Of a stretch of DNA of 53,431 bases, positions 1 through 7,982 are shown piece by piece (position 1 is the first letter of the stretch; every line of letters starts with the position of its first letter). Below the pieces are notes generated by a model, which was given only the letters and a program-made list of their open reading frames with translations, was not told the DNA's origin and did no database searches. This DNA comes from Apilactobacillus nanyangensis. GTDB taxonomy: Bacteria > Bacillota > Bacilli > Lactobacillales > Lactobacillaceae. Made by a program: the position numbers and the translations under genes. The stretch spans positions 1-53,431 of the forward strand of contig NZ_BOLX01000013.1 in assembly GCF_016861915.1 (NCBI RefSeq), read 5' to 3'.

Positions 1-76
1 TGTCACCGGTTGAATACCGGATCAATTCCTCCCAGAAAATAGCATAACCATCTTCCAATTTTAGGGGTTCAGGTCA
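1..76 (+). mobile_element. 3' end of an IS3-family insertion sequence
   Basis: The window opens inside an insertion sequence. It contains the last codons of a transposase, a short untranslated tail and a terminal repeat that ends with CA at 76, as IS3-family elements do. Bases 3-76 are repeated exactly, in inverted orientation, at 53358-53431. The element joins directly to the hairpin of the terminator that follows the first VIT gene. It is most likely one of several identical IS copies in the genome, at which the assembly stopped. Confidence 0.85.
3..47 (+). CDS. IS3-family transposase OrfB, C-terminal fragment (partial at window edge)
   Basis: Only the last 14 codons are present, reading SPVEYRINSSQKIA and then TAA. 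The (S/T)PVEYR string close to the C-terminus is characteristic of the integrase-like OrfB (DDE, rve domain) of IS3-family elements. The rest lies outside the window, so the IS subgroup and intactness cannot be judged. An identical fragment sits on the opposite strand at the other end of the window. Confidence 0.8.
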   Translation, partial: SPVEYRINSSQKIA

Positions 77-104
77 CTAAGCAAAAGTGCTTAGGTTTTT
101 TTGT
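77..104 (-). terminator. Terminator hairpin of the VIT operon, T-tract lost to IS insertion
   Basis: A stem CTAAGC/GCTTAG around 77-94 is followed on the plus strand by a run of T. On the minus strand, the direction of the VIT genes, the stem is followed directly by IS sequence instead of a U-tract. The bidirectional terminator therefore appears to have been split by the insertion; it may still work in the plus direction to stop transcription leaving the IS. Confidence 0.6.
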
Positions 105-105
105 T

Positions 106-798
106 TTAGAATTCGTTCATTAATTTCCCCATGGCATAGTGAATAATCATGGTTAGAATTCCGATGATGATGTTTCTGATTACTGCGACTTTGACTTTAC
201 CGTCACCCAGTTTGGCACTCATAAAACCAGTTAGACCTACAGAAACAATAACGGCTAAAATCGTGGCTGGCCAGCGGTAAATTCCACTTGTTAGACTCAT
301 TGCAAGAAGTGGGAATAATCCACCTAGTGCGGCTGAGAATAGGGATGAGAAGGCCGCTGACCACGGATTCATGTAGTGGTTTAATTCGATGTTGTACTTG
401 ATGCTAACCATTGTTTCCAATGGTTTCTTAGCAATCAATTCATCGGCAATTTCTTTGGCGGTTTCTTCGGTAATTCCACGACTCATGTAGAATTCTTGAA
501 CAATCTTCTTTTCACCTGCCAGGTCGTTTTTTAATAGGTAACGTTCTTTTTCTACCGATGAGCTTTCGGCGTCACGTTGTGAACTAACGGATGCGTATTC
601 ACCGGATGCCATTGAGAAGGCACAGGCAAGTAGGTCAGATAGTCCGGCGATAAAGATTGTGAAGATGTTTGGGGTGGCCACGGCAACTGAGAACAAGACA
701 CCAACGACGGTAAGAATTCCATCGTTAGATCCCAATACCCCAGCTCTTAAGGTATTTAGTCGTTCATCCATTGTGGCGGTTTGTTTTTTCTTTTCCAT
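106..798 (-). CDS. VIT1/CCC1-family metal transporter (copy 1)
   Basis: A 230-residue integral membrane protein of the VIT1/CCC1 family, which moves Fe(II) and/or Mn(II). The family hallmark, RAGVLGSNDGI (residues about 18-28), lies just before the first membrane helix. Two helices are followed by a charged helical cytosolic domain (about 70-135, rich in Glu/Lys) and then three more helices, the usual five-helix layout. It lies 12 bp after a paralogue and has a GGAGG ribosome site, so the two are one operon. Tandem pairs are common in lactobacilli and may form heterodimers (inference). Substrate cannot be fixed from sequence; PerR-like boxes upstream fit iron or manganese. Confidence 0.88.
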   Translation of the reverse strand: MEKKKQTATMDERLNTLRAGVLGSNDGILTVVGVLFSVAVATPNIFTIFIAGLSDLLACAFSMASGEYASVSSQRDAESSSVEKERYLLKNDLAGEKKIVQEFYMSRGITEETAKEIADELIAKKPLETMVSIKYNIELNHYMNPWSAAFSSLFSAALGGLFPLLAMSLTSGIYRWPATILAVIVSVGLTGFMSAKLGDGKVKVAVIRNIIIGILTMIIHYAMGKLMNEF

Positions 799-810
799 TG
801 TTATTCCTCC

Positions 811-1494
811 CTAGGCTAGACTTCCGACTAGCAAACCAATTAGATAGGTTACTAGCATGGTTAACATTCCGGATGCGACGTTTCTTAATGTCGATTTCAA
901 ACGGTTGGCGTTACTCAACATTGCTGCAGCATATCCGGTCAGCGATAGGGCGATTAGGACAGCAATGAATGTTGCTATTACCTTAATGTTAGCAGGGAAG
1001 AGGGAGATAGCGACTAGCGGTAGGATGGAACCTGTCGGAAATGAAATCATTGATGAAATTGCAGCTGCATATGGACTGGTGAATTGATTGACGTTAAAAC
1101 CGTATTTTTCACGAACGGTTGTTACCAATGCGTCTTTGTTCATCATTTCGGTAGTGGCTTTGGTGGCCAGTTCGTCTGAAATACCACTATTCATGTACTT
1201 TTCTTTGACAATATTGAACTCTGATTGATAATTATCCTTTAATGCGACCTTTTGTTTTTCAACGGCGTTTTTTTGCGAATCACTTTCTGAATTGACGGAG
1301 ACATATTCCCCCATGGCCATTGAAACAGTGCCGGCAATCATACCAGCAATCCCAGAAATAAAAATTGAGAAGGTGTTGCTAGTGGCACCGGCAACACCGA
1401 TAACGATACCGGCAACTGATAGGATTCCGTCGTTAGAACCCATCACACCGGCACGGATGATGTTAATGCGTTGTGCTAAAGTTTGTTTTTTCAT
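811..1494 (-). CDS. VIT1/CCC1-family metal transporter (copy 2)
   Basis: A 227-residue paralogue of the downstream gene with the same RAGVMGSNDGI signature near residue 14, the same acidic/basic helical domain between helices 2 and 3, and the same five-helix pattern. It is the first gene of the pair. The ATG has an AAAGGG site about 9 bases upstream. An AT-rich inverted repeat with two overlapping PerR/Fur-like boxes lies 20-50 bp upstream of the start. The likely role is iron/manganese homeostasis at the cell membrane; direction of transport is unknown. Confidence 0.88.
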   Translation of the reverse strand: MKKQTLAQRINIIRAGVMGSNDGILSVAGIVIGVAGATSNTFSIFISGIAGMIAGTVSMAMGEYVSVNSESDSQKNAVEKQKVALKDNYQSEFNIVKEKYMNSGISDELATKATTEMMNKDALVTTVREKYGFNVNQFTSPYAAAISSMISFPTGSILPLVAISLFPANIKVIATFIAVLIALSLTGYAAAMLSNANRLKSTLRNVASGMLTMLVTYLIGLLVGSLA

Positions 1495-1513
1495 ATTGAA
1501 GGCCCTTTCTAGT

Positions 1514-1545
1514 TTATAATTATTATTAACTAGTAATAATTATAA
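1514..1545 (-). promoter_or_regulatory. Paired PerR/Fur-like boxes in the VIT promoter
   Basis: Bases 1514-1528 read TTATAATTATTATTA on the plus strand, 13 of 14 specified positions of the known PerR box TTATAATNATTATAA. On the opposite strand 1531-1545 reads TTATAATTATTACTA, 12 of 14. Together they make an inverted repeat (TATAATTATTA ... TAATAATTATA). A PerR homologue is encoded at 17130-17591. AT-rich DNA makes chance matches easier, so this is a candidate operator only. Confidence 0.5.
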
Positions 1546-1632
1546 TTCACTTTTTTCGTAAAGTAAACCCTTCATTTTTAAGGTACTACCGAACATTTAT
1601 TTTTTCAATAACTAACAAAATATTTATTGAAA

Positions 1633-1650
1633 ATATTGATATATCAATAT
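1633..1650. repeat. Perfect 18-bp palindrome, possible operator
   Basis: ATATTGATATATCAATAT is its own reverse complement. It lies between the divergent VIT and aminotransferase transcription units, about 40 bp upstream of the -35 region predicted for the aminotransferase operon. The rest of the 1495-1808 spacer holds the PerR-like boxes, the aminotransferase promoter and its leader terminator. The binding factor, if any, is unknown. Confidence 0.4.
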
Positions 1651-1691
1651 CTTATAGGATCAATAAAATTAGAAAATGATTAAAAATTATA

Positions 1692-1720
1692 TTGTAATTT
1701 TAATGAAGTTATATTATAGT
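1692..1720 (+). promoter_or_regulatory. Sigma-A promoter of the aminotransferase-PEP carboxylase operon
   Basis: TTGTAA at 1692-1697 and TATAGT at 1715-1720 are separated by 17 bp. Transcription would begin near 1727, giving a leader of about 80 nt that contains an intrinsic terminator before the first gene. Confidence 0.5.
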
Positions 1721-1749
1721 ATTTAACAATATGATGCTCATTGAAAATT

Positions 1750-1787
1750 GGACTAATTGATTAGAAACAATCAATTGGTCCTTTTTT
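1750..1787 (+). terminator. Intrinsic terminator within the 5' leader of the aminotransferase gene
   Basis: A 13-bp stem (1750-1762 with 1769-1781, one G-U) closes a 6-nt loop and is followed by six T. No plus-strand gene lies upstream within the window, so this terminator sits in the leader of the aspartate operon, 21 bp before its start codon. It could be an attenuator or end a small RNA. I recognise no aptamer, T-box or leader peptide in front of it. Confidence 0.7.
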
Positions 1788-1808
1788 GCATATTTAGGAG
1801 GAATTGTA

Positions 1809-2984
1809 ATGCCCAACTTATCATCATCACTTGTTGGTAGACATAACCAACGATTGAATGCATTAGCTCCATCGGGAATTAGAAGCTTTGATAAAAAGAT
1901 CTCTTCCATTGATGGTTTGATTAAATTGACAATTGGAGAACCAGACTTGGATACTCCAGAACACGTTAAACAAGCAGGAATCGATAGCATTAAGAATAAT
2001 GATTCCCATTATGCTGATCAAACTGGTAAAAAAGAATTGCGAGATGCAATCTCCAATCATTTATCAAATAAGTACGATTTAAATTACGATGCTGACAGTG
2101 AAGTGATTGTGACAGTTGGTGCCACAGAAGCCTTATACTCAACATTTCAAACAATTATTAACAAGGGAGATAAGGTAATCGTTCCAACACCCACTTTTGC
2201 TTTATACTTCCCAATCATTGAAATCTTAGGTGGAGAAGTCATTAAGGTCGATGTATCTGAAGACGACTTCATCTTAAAACCAGAGAAATTAAAGGCCATC
2301 CTAGACGAATATGGTGACTCAGTGAAGGCCTTATTATTGAACTATCCAAGTAATCCGACCGGAGTTGAATATTCTAAGGAAGACTTAGCCGGACTAGCAG
2401 AAGTAATTAAACAACATCCGATGTATGTTTTATCAGATGAAATTTATAGCGACTTAACATATGGAGTAAAACATTACTCAATTGCCAACATGTTACCTGA
2501 ACAAACAATTTATCTAAGTGGTTTATCAAAATCACATGCGATGACAGGTTATCGAGTTGGATACATCTGTGGACCAGCCGAATTCATCAAGAAGGTTGGA
2601 ATGGTTCACGCGTTCGTAGTTACATCAGTTACAAATTCTGCCCAAGTTGCGGCGGCTGAAGCATTAATCAATGGTGAAAATGATCCTGTTGAAATGGCTA
2701 AAATTTACCAAGAAAGACGAGATATCCTATACAAAGGTTTGACTGAATTAGGTTTCTCAATGCCAGAACCAAAGGGAGCATTCTACATGTTCGCAAAGAT
2801 TCCAGCACAATACGGTAAAGATGATGAAAACTTTGCAATAGAATTAGCTAAGAAAGCTAAGATTGGTGTTATTCCAGGTAGCGCATTTGGACCTGGTGGA
2901 GAAGGTTACATCAGATTGTCATATGCTTCATCTAAAGAAGTTATTTTAGAGGCGCTAAAACGATTACAAATTTTTATGAAATAA
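1809..2984 (+). CDS. PLP-dependent aminotransferase, probably aspartate aminotransferase
   Basis: A 391-residue fold-type I (class I/II) aminotransferase. The PLP lysine lies in LSGLSKSHAMTGYRVGY (about residue 239), after the NYPSNPTG motif (Asn contacting PLP) and LSDEIY (Asp contacting the pyridine nitrogen). It is followed after 13 bp by PEP carboxylase, so the couple would make oxaloacetate and transaminate it to aspartate (inference from context). A clear paralogue at 14723 sits in the lysine operon and shares the SKSHAMTG block. Start ATG has TAGGAGG upstream. Alternative: aromatic or broad-range aminotransferase annotated PatA/AraT. Confidence 0.85.
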   Translation: MPNLSSSLVGRHNQRLNALAPSGIRSFDKKISSIDGLIKLTIGEPDLDTPEHVKQAGIDSIKNNDSHYADQTGKKELRDAISNHLSNKYDLNYDADSEVIVTVGATEALYSTFQTIINKGDKVIVPTPTFALYFPIIEILGGEVIKVDVSEDDFILKPEKLKAILDEYGDSVKALLLNYPSNPTGVEYSKEDLAGLAEVIKQHPMYVLSDEIYSDLTYGVKHYSIANMLPEQTIYLSGLSKSHAMTGYRVGYICGPAEFIKKVGMVHAFVVTSVTNSAQVAAAEALINGENDPVEMAKIYQERRDILYKGLTELGFSMPEPKGAFYMFAKIPAQYGKDDENFAIELAKKAKIGVIPGSAFGPGGEGYIRLSYASSKEVILEALKRLQIFMK

Positions 2985-2997
2985 AGGGGTAATTAAC

Positions 2998-4509
2998 ATG
3001 GACAGAAGAATTCCAAACATCATGGGGACTCAACACCCGGACAACGCTAACGTTCCGTTTTTTAAGAACGATAACGAAAAGTTCGTGTCCGCATTCAATG
3101 AAATTAACGAAGCGTATCAAAACTATTCCACATTAGATGCAGATGAATATATGTGGGATTGGGAAGGAAAACATGCTGACTCTTCCGTAATTGATCGTTT
3201 GTATTCTGAACATTACGATTACTTCAGTAAACATCCACTTGGTAACGACAAGTTCTTAACTTTCCGTTTACCAAACATCTGGGAAGAAACTGGTTACAGC
3301 TTAATGCAAGCTATGACTACTATCTTATTAGCTGAAGATTTTGCTCAAGACTTAGGTTTCAAAGACCGCCCATTGTTCGAAGCAATCTTACCAATGGCTA
3401 GAACTGCAGAACAATTGGTAAACATGGAAGAAAAATTCTCAAGCTTAGCTCACTTTAAATCAAAAGAATTTGAAAATGGTCACGAAAATAACGACCGTTT
3501 AAGAATGATTCCATTATTCGAAAGTTTTGAAGCTCAATTCAACGCTCCAGATATTTTGAAGAAGTACGTTGAAATTTACAAAGACGAATTTGGTGAAGAC
3601 TTAACATACCTACGTGTGTTCTTAGCCGGATCAGATTCAGCTCTATCAAATGGTTTCTTAAACAGTATCATCGGTAACAAGTTAGCCTTAACTAAGTTAG
3701 GTGAATTCGAAAACGAAACAGGTATCGACGTATACCCAATCGCCGGTACTGGTAGTGCTATCTTTAGAGGGGGACTATCTCCATTAATGGTCGACAGATA
3801 TCTAGAAGAATTCCCAGGTCTAAAGACTGCTACCATCCAATCAGCGTTTAGATATGATTTTGACTTAGAAACCGTTGTTAAACCAGCAGTAGCTAAGTTA
3901 CGTGATGGTCTACAACACAATGCCTTTAGAATCATCAACGACGATGACCAAAAGACATTGTTATCAGTTGCTGATAAGGCTGCCAAACAATACCATGAAA
4001 CCTTAGATCCACTAATCAACGACTTACAATCAGTCTTTGATTCATTCCCTAAGCGTCGTGATAGACACCAACACGTTGGTATCATCGGATACTCTAGAGA
4101 TGTTGATGGATACAAGATGCCAAGAGCTATCACATTTACTGGTTCACTATACTCAGTTGGGGTTCCACCTGAAGTATTAGGTACTGGTCGTGTGTTAAGC
4201 CAATTAACTGATGATGAAATCAGAGCATTGAAGCAATACTATCCAAACATGAAGCATGACTTTGCCCATGTTTTGAAGTACTACAGTGCAGATGCCTTAG
4301 ATTCATTAATCGAGAAGAACACTGCTTGGAAGGGTGTTAAAGAAGACATCCAAGCCATCGAAGACGCATTCGATATCAAGGCTGGTCCAACTAACGAAGA
4401 AGAAAAAGAACACGCTAAGTTAGCAAACGATTTAGTTCGTATTGATGACCAAGAAGTTCGTGAAATCTTAATTGAAAAGATGGGACGTCTAAGACATTTC
4501 TTAGGTTAA
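2998..4509 (+). CDS. ppcA: Phosphoenolpyruvate carboxylase, archaeal type
   Basis: 503 residues beginning MDRRIPNIMGTQHPDN, the signature start of the short archaeal-type PEP carboxylase, about half the length of the classical bacterial enzyme. Known family members outside archaea occur in Leuconostoc, Oenococcus and Clostridium perfringens. It carboxylates PEP to oxaloacetate in the cytosol. Visible landmarks are GTGSAIFRGGLSP (about 249-261), RRDRHQHVGIIGYSRDVDG (about 352-370) and the MPRAITFTGSLYSVGVPPEVLG block. It is co-directional and 13 bp behind the aminotransferase, and feeds aspartate to the lysine/DAP cluster downstream. A strong hairpin terminator follows. Confidence 0.95.
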   Translation: MDRRIPNIMGTQHPDNANVPFFKNDNEKFVSAFNEINEAYQNYSTLDADEYMWDWEGKHADSSVIDRLYSEHYDYFSKHPLGNDKFLTFRLPNIWEETGYSLMQAMTTILLAEDFAQDLGFKDRPLFEAILPMARTAEQLVNMEEKFSSLAHFKSKEFENGHENNDRLRMIPLFESFEAQFNAPDILKKYVEIYKDEFGEDLTYLRVFLAGSDSALSNGFLNSIIGNKLALTKLGEFENETGIDVYPIAGTGSAIFRGGLSPLMVDRYLEEFPGLKTATIQSAFRYDFDLETVVKPAVAKLRDGLQHNAFRIINDDDQKTLLSVADKAAKQYHETLDPLINDLQSVFDSFPKRRDRHQHVGIIGYSRDVDGYKMPRAITFTGSLYSVGVPPEVLGTGRVLSQLTDDEIRALKQYYPNMKHDFAHVLKYYSADALDSLIEKNTAWKGVKEDIQAIEDAFDIKAGPTNEEEKEHAKLANDLVRIDDQEVREILIEKMGRLRHFLG

Positions 4510-4520
4510 TTCCAAATAAA

Positions 4521-4556
4521 AAAAGCTAGTGAGGTTTACTCACTAGCTTTTTTATT
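4521..4556. terminator. Bidirectional terminator between ppcA and MFS gene
   Basis: AAGCTAGTGAG / CTCACTAGCTT around a GTTTA loop, flanked by A-run and T-run, serves both the convergent PEP carboxylase and MFS genes. Confidence 0.85.
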
Positions 4557-5961
4557 ATGTGTATTTATTTTGGTTGTGTTTTAATAGCCAGATTAACATG
4601 ACAGTAACGATTAACATGATTGCTGCAGCTACCCAGTAGGTGAAGTGCATTCCATAAACGAATAGGGAATCGTTGCCAAATGGGTAGGTGGTAATTTTTT
4701 TACCGTTCTTAAAACTCATTGCACCATACAAAATGGATGTCGAAATTGATAAACCAAGGGTAAAACCGATGTTTCGACTTAATGCTAGGATGGAACCGGC
4801 AATGCCTTGTTGATCCTTGGCTGCGTTTTCCATCACCATTGGATTGTTTTGGAATAAACCATTCGCGGTGGAGAAGACGACGAAACCTAATAGCATCACC
4901 ATTAGTGTCCAATTAGGTTGCATGATAGCGAAGATAACTTCAGCCGCCACAAAGACAAGTGAAGCACGTAGTGACATGATCACCGCACCGTACTTATCAC
5001 ATAGCACACCACCCAAGTAGGCTGTAAAGACGTTTACCACCGGTAGGACGCTCATTAGTAGTCCGGTGTGTGATGGTGAGAACTTCAAGGTGTCTTGAAT
5101 GTAAAATGGAAGCAAGACATTGTTGAAGTAGATGATGATGTACATGAACATCAAAGCGATGATACTGATTGAAAATCCAGGATTCTTAAATAGGCTCAAT
5201 GCTAATATTGGGTCATCGACGTGACGTTCTACCATAATAAATGCGATTAGTAGAACTAGACTAGCGATAAAAGCCAAAATAACGCTGGTATTAGCGAACC
5301 CAATTTGTTGACCAGTAAATATACCAATAAAGAATAAACCAATTAAGACGGCCAAAATAATGAAACCTGGCCAATCGATATGAATGACTTGGCGTTCCTT
5401 GATTGATTTCTTTTGATAGACGAATTCGCCAAATACGTAGGCGAAGATTCCGATTGGTACGTTGAATAGGAAAATCCAGTTCCAATTAGCAATGGAAAGG
5501 ATGATTCCAGCCACCGCAGGTCCAGCAATGTAACCAAGTTGACCGATGGTGGTATTGATTCCTAATGCACGACCACGAAGGTTAAACGGTACCGATTCAG
5601 TAATGATTCCTAAATTAGTGGCCATGGTCATGGAAGCACCTAGACCTTGTAGACAACGGGCAATCAATAGAATAATTAAGTTTTCAGAAAGTCCACAAAT
5701 TAGTGAACTGATGGTAAAGATTAAAGTTCCAAGTTGAAATATTTTCGCCTTGCTGATTTGATCCCCTAGCTTACCGAATAAAATCAAAGACATACAGATT
5801 AAAATTAAGTAGGCCGAAGATATCCATTCTGCTTGGTTCATTGGAATATGTAAGTCTTGTGATATCTGCGGTAAAGCGGTATTTACGATACTCATGTCAA
5901 CGGTTCCTAGAAAGGAAACTAACGCCACTGACATGATGATAAAAAACTGTTTGCGATTCAT
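4555..5961 (-). CDS. MFS transporter, DHA2 (EmrB/QacA) family
   Basis: 468 residues with about 14 hydrophobic segments. The N-terminal TVDMSIVNTALPQISQDLHI motif is typical of the drug:H+ antiporter-2 group, and GKLGDQ / RCLQGLGASMTMATN / GIITESVPFNLRGRALG correspond to MFS motifs A-C. It is probably an efflux pump for toxic compounds, driven by protons. It is monocistronic, with an AAGGAAGTG ribosome site. Substrate unknown. It is one of three DHA2-type transporters in the window and is not next to a regulator. Confidence 0.88.
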   Translation of the reverse strand: MNRKQFFIIMSVALVSFLGTVDMSIVNTALPQISQDLHIPMNQAEWISSAYLILICMSLILFGKLGDQISKAKIFQLGTLIFTISSLICGLSENLIILLIARCLQGLGASMTMATNLGIITESVPFNLRGRALGINTTIGQLGYIAGPAVAGIILSIANWNWIFLFNVPIGIFAYVFGEFVYQKKSIKERQVIHIDWPGFIILAVLIGLFFIGIFTGQQIGFANTSVILAFIASLVLLIAFIMVERHVDDPILALSLFKNPGFSISIIALMFMYIIIYFNNVLLPFYIQDTLKFSPSHTGLLMSVLPVVNVFTAYLGGVLCDKYGAVIMSLRASLVFVAAEVIFAIMQPNWTLMVMLLGFVVFSTANGLFQNNPMVMENAAKDQQGIAGSILALSRNIGFTLGLSISTSILYGAMSFKNGKKITTYPFGNDSLFVYGMHFTYWVAAAIMLIVTVMLIWLLKHNQNKYT

Positions 5962-6062
5962 TTGAGCACTTCCTTAAATTGATAATATTAATTGTATCAG
6001 ATGAGCGACAAAAGAAAAATTATGGAGTATAGTATCATAAATGATAAAAAGAAGGTGTCGCC

Positions 6063-6659
6063 ATGGACATAGTCAAAAATGATGAATATATTGGTGATAG
6101 TCGTTTAGCAGAATGGTATTTTAAATCAAGGGATGGATACGAGCTGGATAGCTTTTCGCTGGGATATTTTTTAAAGGACTTAGGTGATTTTGTCGTTGTA
6201 AAGACCATCGATTTAAATGGTGCGTTGGACACAATAACGGCATTTTTAAAAAGTGACATTTTAGAAATTAGGTATGATACTGCATATACAGATATGCTGA
6301 ATTCTTATATTGAACAAAATACTGAAAATGATTTATACGATCCCTATCATTTAATGAACCAGTGGGATACCTTTAATGCCAACACGATTCAGCAAGTTTT
6401 ATTGAACTGTTTTGAAGCCGAGAAGGTGATTAGTGTTTGTGTATTAGAGGGCGAATACGTCGAGCATGGTAAGATTGTCTTGTTGACGGAAAATGTGATG
6501 ACATTAAATGAATTCGAGTACCTCGCTGATTTAAACGAGCATGAGAACTGCAACACGACAATTAGAATTAACAAGACAACAGAGATTAATTTTTTGAGTA
6601 AGAATAATCATTTATACGAACAATATTTATTGAAGAAACCGAAATCAAATAATAAATAA
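6063..6659 (+). CDS. Uncharacterised protein with two possible Sm-like (beta-barrel) repeats
   Basis: A soluble 198-residue protein I do not recognise by name. It has no signal peptide or membrane segment. Residues about 16-78 (hydrophobic strands, GDFVVVKTIDLNGALDT, then an ILEIRYDT strand) and about 119-182 (VISVCVLEG, VEHGKIVLL, then a TTIRINKTTEINFL strand) look like two copies of the strand order of Sm/Hfq-like domains, as in the four-repeat protein at 31712. This is a pattern judgement only. Start ATG follows AGAAGG. The next gene is a CHY zinc-finger protein 20 bp downstream, so the two are probably cotranscribed. Confidence 0.6.
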   Translation: MDIVKNDEYIGDSRLAEWYFKSRDGYELDSFSLGYFLKDLGDFVVVKTIDLNGALDTITAFLKSDILEIRYDTAYTDMLNSYIEQNTENDLYDPYHLMNQWDTFNANTIQQVLLNCFEAEKVISVCVLEGEYVEHGKIVLLTENVMTLNEFEYLADLNEHENCNTTIRINKTTEINFLSKNNHLYEQYLLKKPKSNNK

Positions 6660-6679
6660 AAAGAAATCGAGATGATTCG

Positions 6680-6979
6680 ATGATTTATGGAATCCAATTA
6701 GATAGTGATAGTCGCTGTATTCACTACCATCAACCACACGACGTAGCGGCCATGGAATGCGGTCAGTGTCACCAGTATTTTGCATGCTATCGATGCCATA
6801 ATTTAGTGGTTGATCACGACTTTGTGCCAATCAGTACAAAGGATACTAAACCGGTCATGTGTGGTCGTTGCAAACACAAACTAAGTTTTCAACAATACCA
6901 AGACAAGGTATGTCCATATTGCTTTGCTAAATTTAATCCGAAGTGCGAACTACACGAACATTTATACTTTAAAGACTAA
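6680..6979 (+). CDS. CHY zinc-finger protein
   Basis: 99 residues with the full CHY-type zinc-finger spacing: CIHYHQPHDVAAMEC, CGQCHQYFACYRCH, H-F-P, MCGRCKHKL, then CPYCFAKFNPKCELH. The set of Cys/His residues fits binding of about three zinc ions. In eukaryotes the domain occurs in the RING ligase Pirh2; stand-alone bacterial versions are common in lactobacilli and have no established role. It lies 20 bp after the 198-residue gene and ends at a strong terminator. The ribosome site is weak, so translation may depend on the gene upstream. Confidence 0.85.
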   Translation: MIYGIQLDSDSRCIHYHQPHDVAAMECGQCHQYFACYRCHNLVVDHDFVPISTKDTKPVMCGRCKHKLSFQQYQDKVCPYCFAKFNPKCELHEHLYFKD

Positions 6980-7009
6980 AAAAGACTAGCGTTAGCTAGT
7001 CTTTTTTTA
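6977..7009. terminator. Bidirectional terminator (CHY gene / dapF)
   Basis: AAAGACTAGC-GTTA-GCTAGTCTTT with A-run before and T-run after, between convergent genes. Confidence 0.85.
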
Positions 7010-7978
7010 TTGCTTAATAGTATCGATGAAGGCTAGGTAATCAGCTTCTTCACTAGTTTCTACTAAGTTGTTTTGAATTGGTTCTGATAATAAATCTACT
7101 TCGTCTTCTTCAATGTAACCAACGAATGTCGCGTTTCCCATTAGTTGAATCCAACGGTAGTCGGGTTCAGTGTGCATCTTAGTTTGCACCTTACCACCGG
7201 GGTTAAAGACGTCGATTGGTTCATTGACGTCGACTAATTCAGGGTAGTTCATCGCAAATGCCATTGAAGTGGCTGACATTCCTGTTCCACAGGCGTTGGT
7301 GAACCCAACACCACGTTCGAAAGTTCTAACAAAGATCTTGTTCTTGCCTAAAATCTTGGCGAAATTAACGTTCACTCCGTCTGGAAAGTAGTCGTTTGGT
7401 TGGTTTAGATAAGTTCCTAGATTGAATAGGGGTTCTTCTAAATCGTCATCATCTTCGATAAAACTAATTAAGTGTGGATTAGGCACAGCCATTGAAGTGA
7501 ACTTTAGATGGTCACTAAATGCAGGGATTTCTTCGTTAATAATTTGGTCAAAATCTAAATTGGTATAGGGCAAATCTGAGGGGGCAAATTTAACTGGAGC
7601 GATTTGAACTCCGACCCATGAAACGCCCTTTGCGATGTCGTCAAAGACGTGGACGTTTAAATCTGCTTGCATGGTTTGAACCTTGAAATCACTTTGGTTG
7701 AACTTTTCAGCTAGGTAACGACCAACACAACGAAGACCGTTACCACACATAGAAGCGACACTTCCGTCTGAATTAAAGACCTTCATTTGGCCGATACATT
7801 CCGCGTGGTCTGAATGATCAACCACTAACAAACCATCTGAGTATGGTAAAACGTCGCTTTGTGCTAGCTTTTGTGCTAGATGACTTAATTGAGTGTCATC
7901 CAGTGAATCCTTTAGTTCATCGACATCCAATAAGAAGAAATGGTTCTCTGAACCGTGTACATAATGTAACTTTGTCAT
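7007..7978 (-). CDS. dapF: Diaminopimelate epimerase
   Basis: 323 residues from the ATG that follows GGAGG; a longer frame reads upstream into lysC but lacks a better ribosome site. It interconverts LL- and meso-diaminopimelate. The two catalytic cysteines are visible: MCGNGLRC (Cys78) and ACGTG (Cys230). The usual ERGxGET motif reads ERGVGFT here, so the Glu is Phe; and about 40 extra C-terminal residues are present relative to the usual 275-285. It starts 5 bp after the lysC stop, so lysC-dapF is an operon. It is not behind the lysine riboswitch, which reads the other way. Confidence 0.9.
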   Translation of the reverse strand: MTKLHYVHGSENHFFLLDVDELKDSLDDTQLSHLAQKLAQSDVLPYSDGLLVVDHSDHAECIGQMKVFNSDGSVASMCGNGLRCVGRYLAEKFNQSDFKVQTMQADLNVHVFDDIAKGVSWVGVQIAPVKFAPSDLPYTNLDFDQIINEEIPAFSDHLKFTSMAVPNPHLISFIEDDDDLEEPLFNLGTYLNQPNDYFPDGVNVNFAKILGKNKIFVRTFERGVGFTNACGTGMSATSMAFAMNYPELVDVNEPIDVFNPGGKVQTKMHTEPDYRWIQLMGNATFVGYIEEDEVDLLSEPIQNNLVETSEEADYLAFIDTIKQ

Positions 7979-7982
7979 AATA

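Noticed and set aside
1732-1761. Short ORF (MMLIENWTN) before the terminator upstream of the aminotransferase gene as a leader peptide
   Set aside because: There is no ribosome site before the ATG codons and the codons are not enriched in a relevant amino acid.
3576-4133. 185-residue minus-strand ORF within ppcA
   Set aside because: It is a shadow of the highly conserved PEP carboxylase gene in the opposite frame; no SD and atypical composition.
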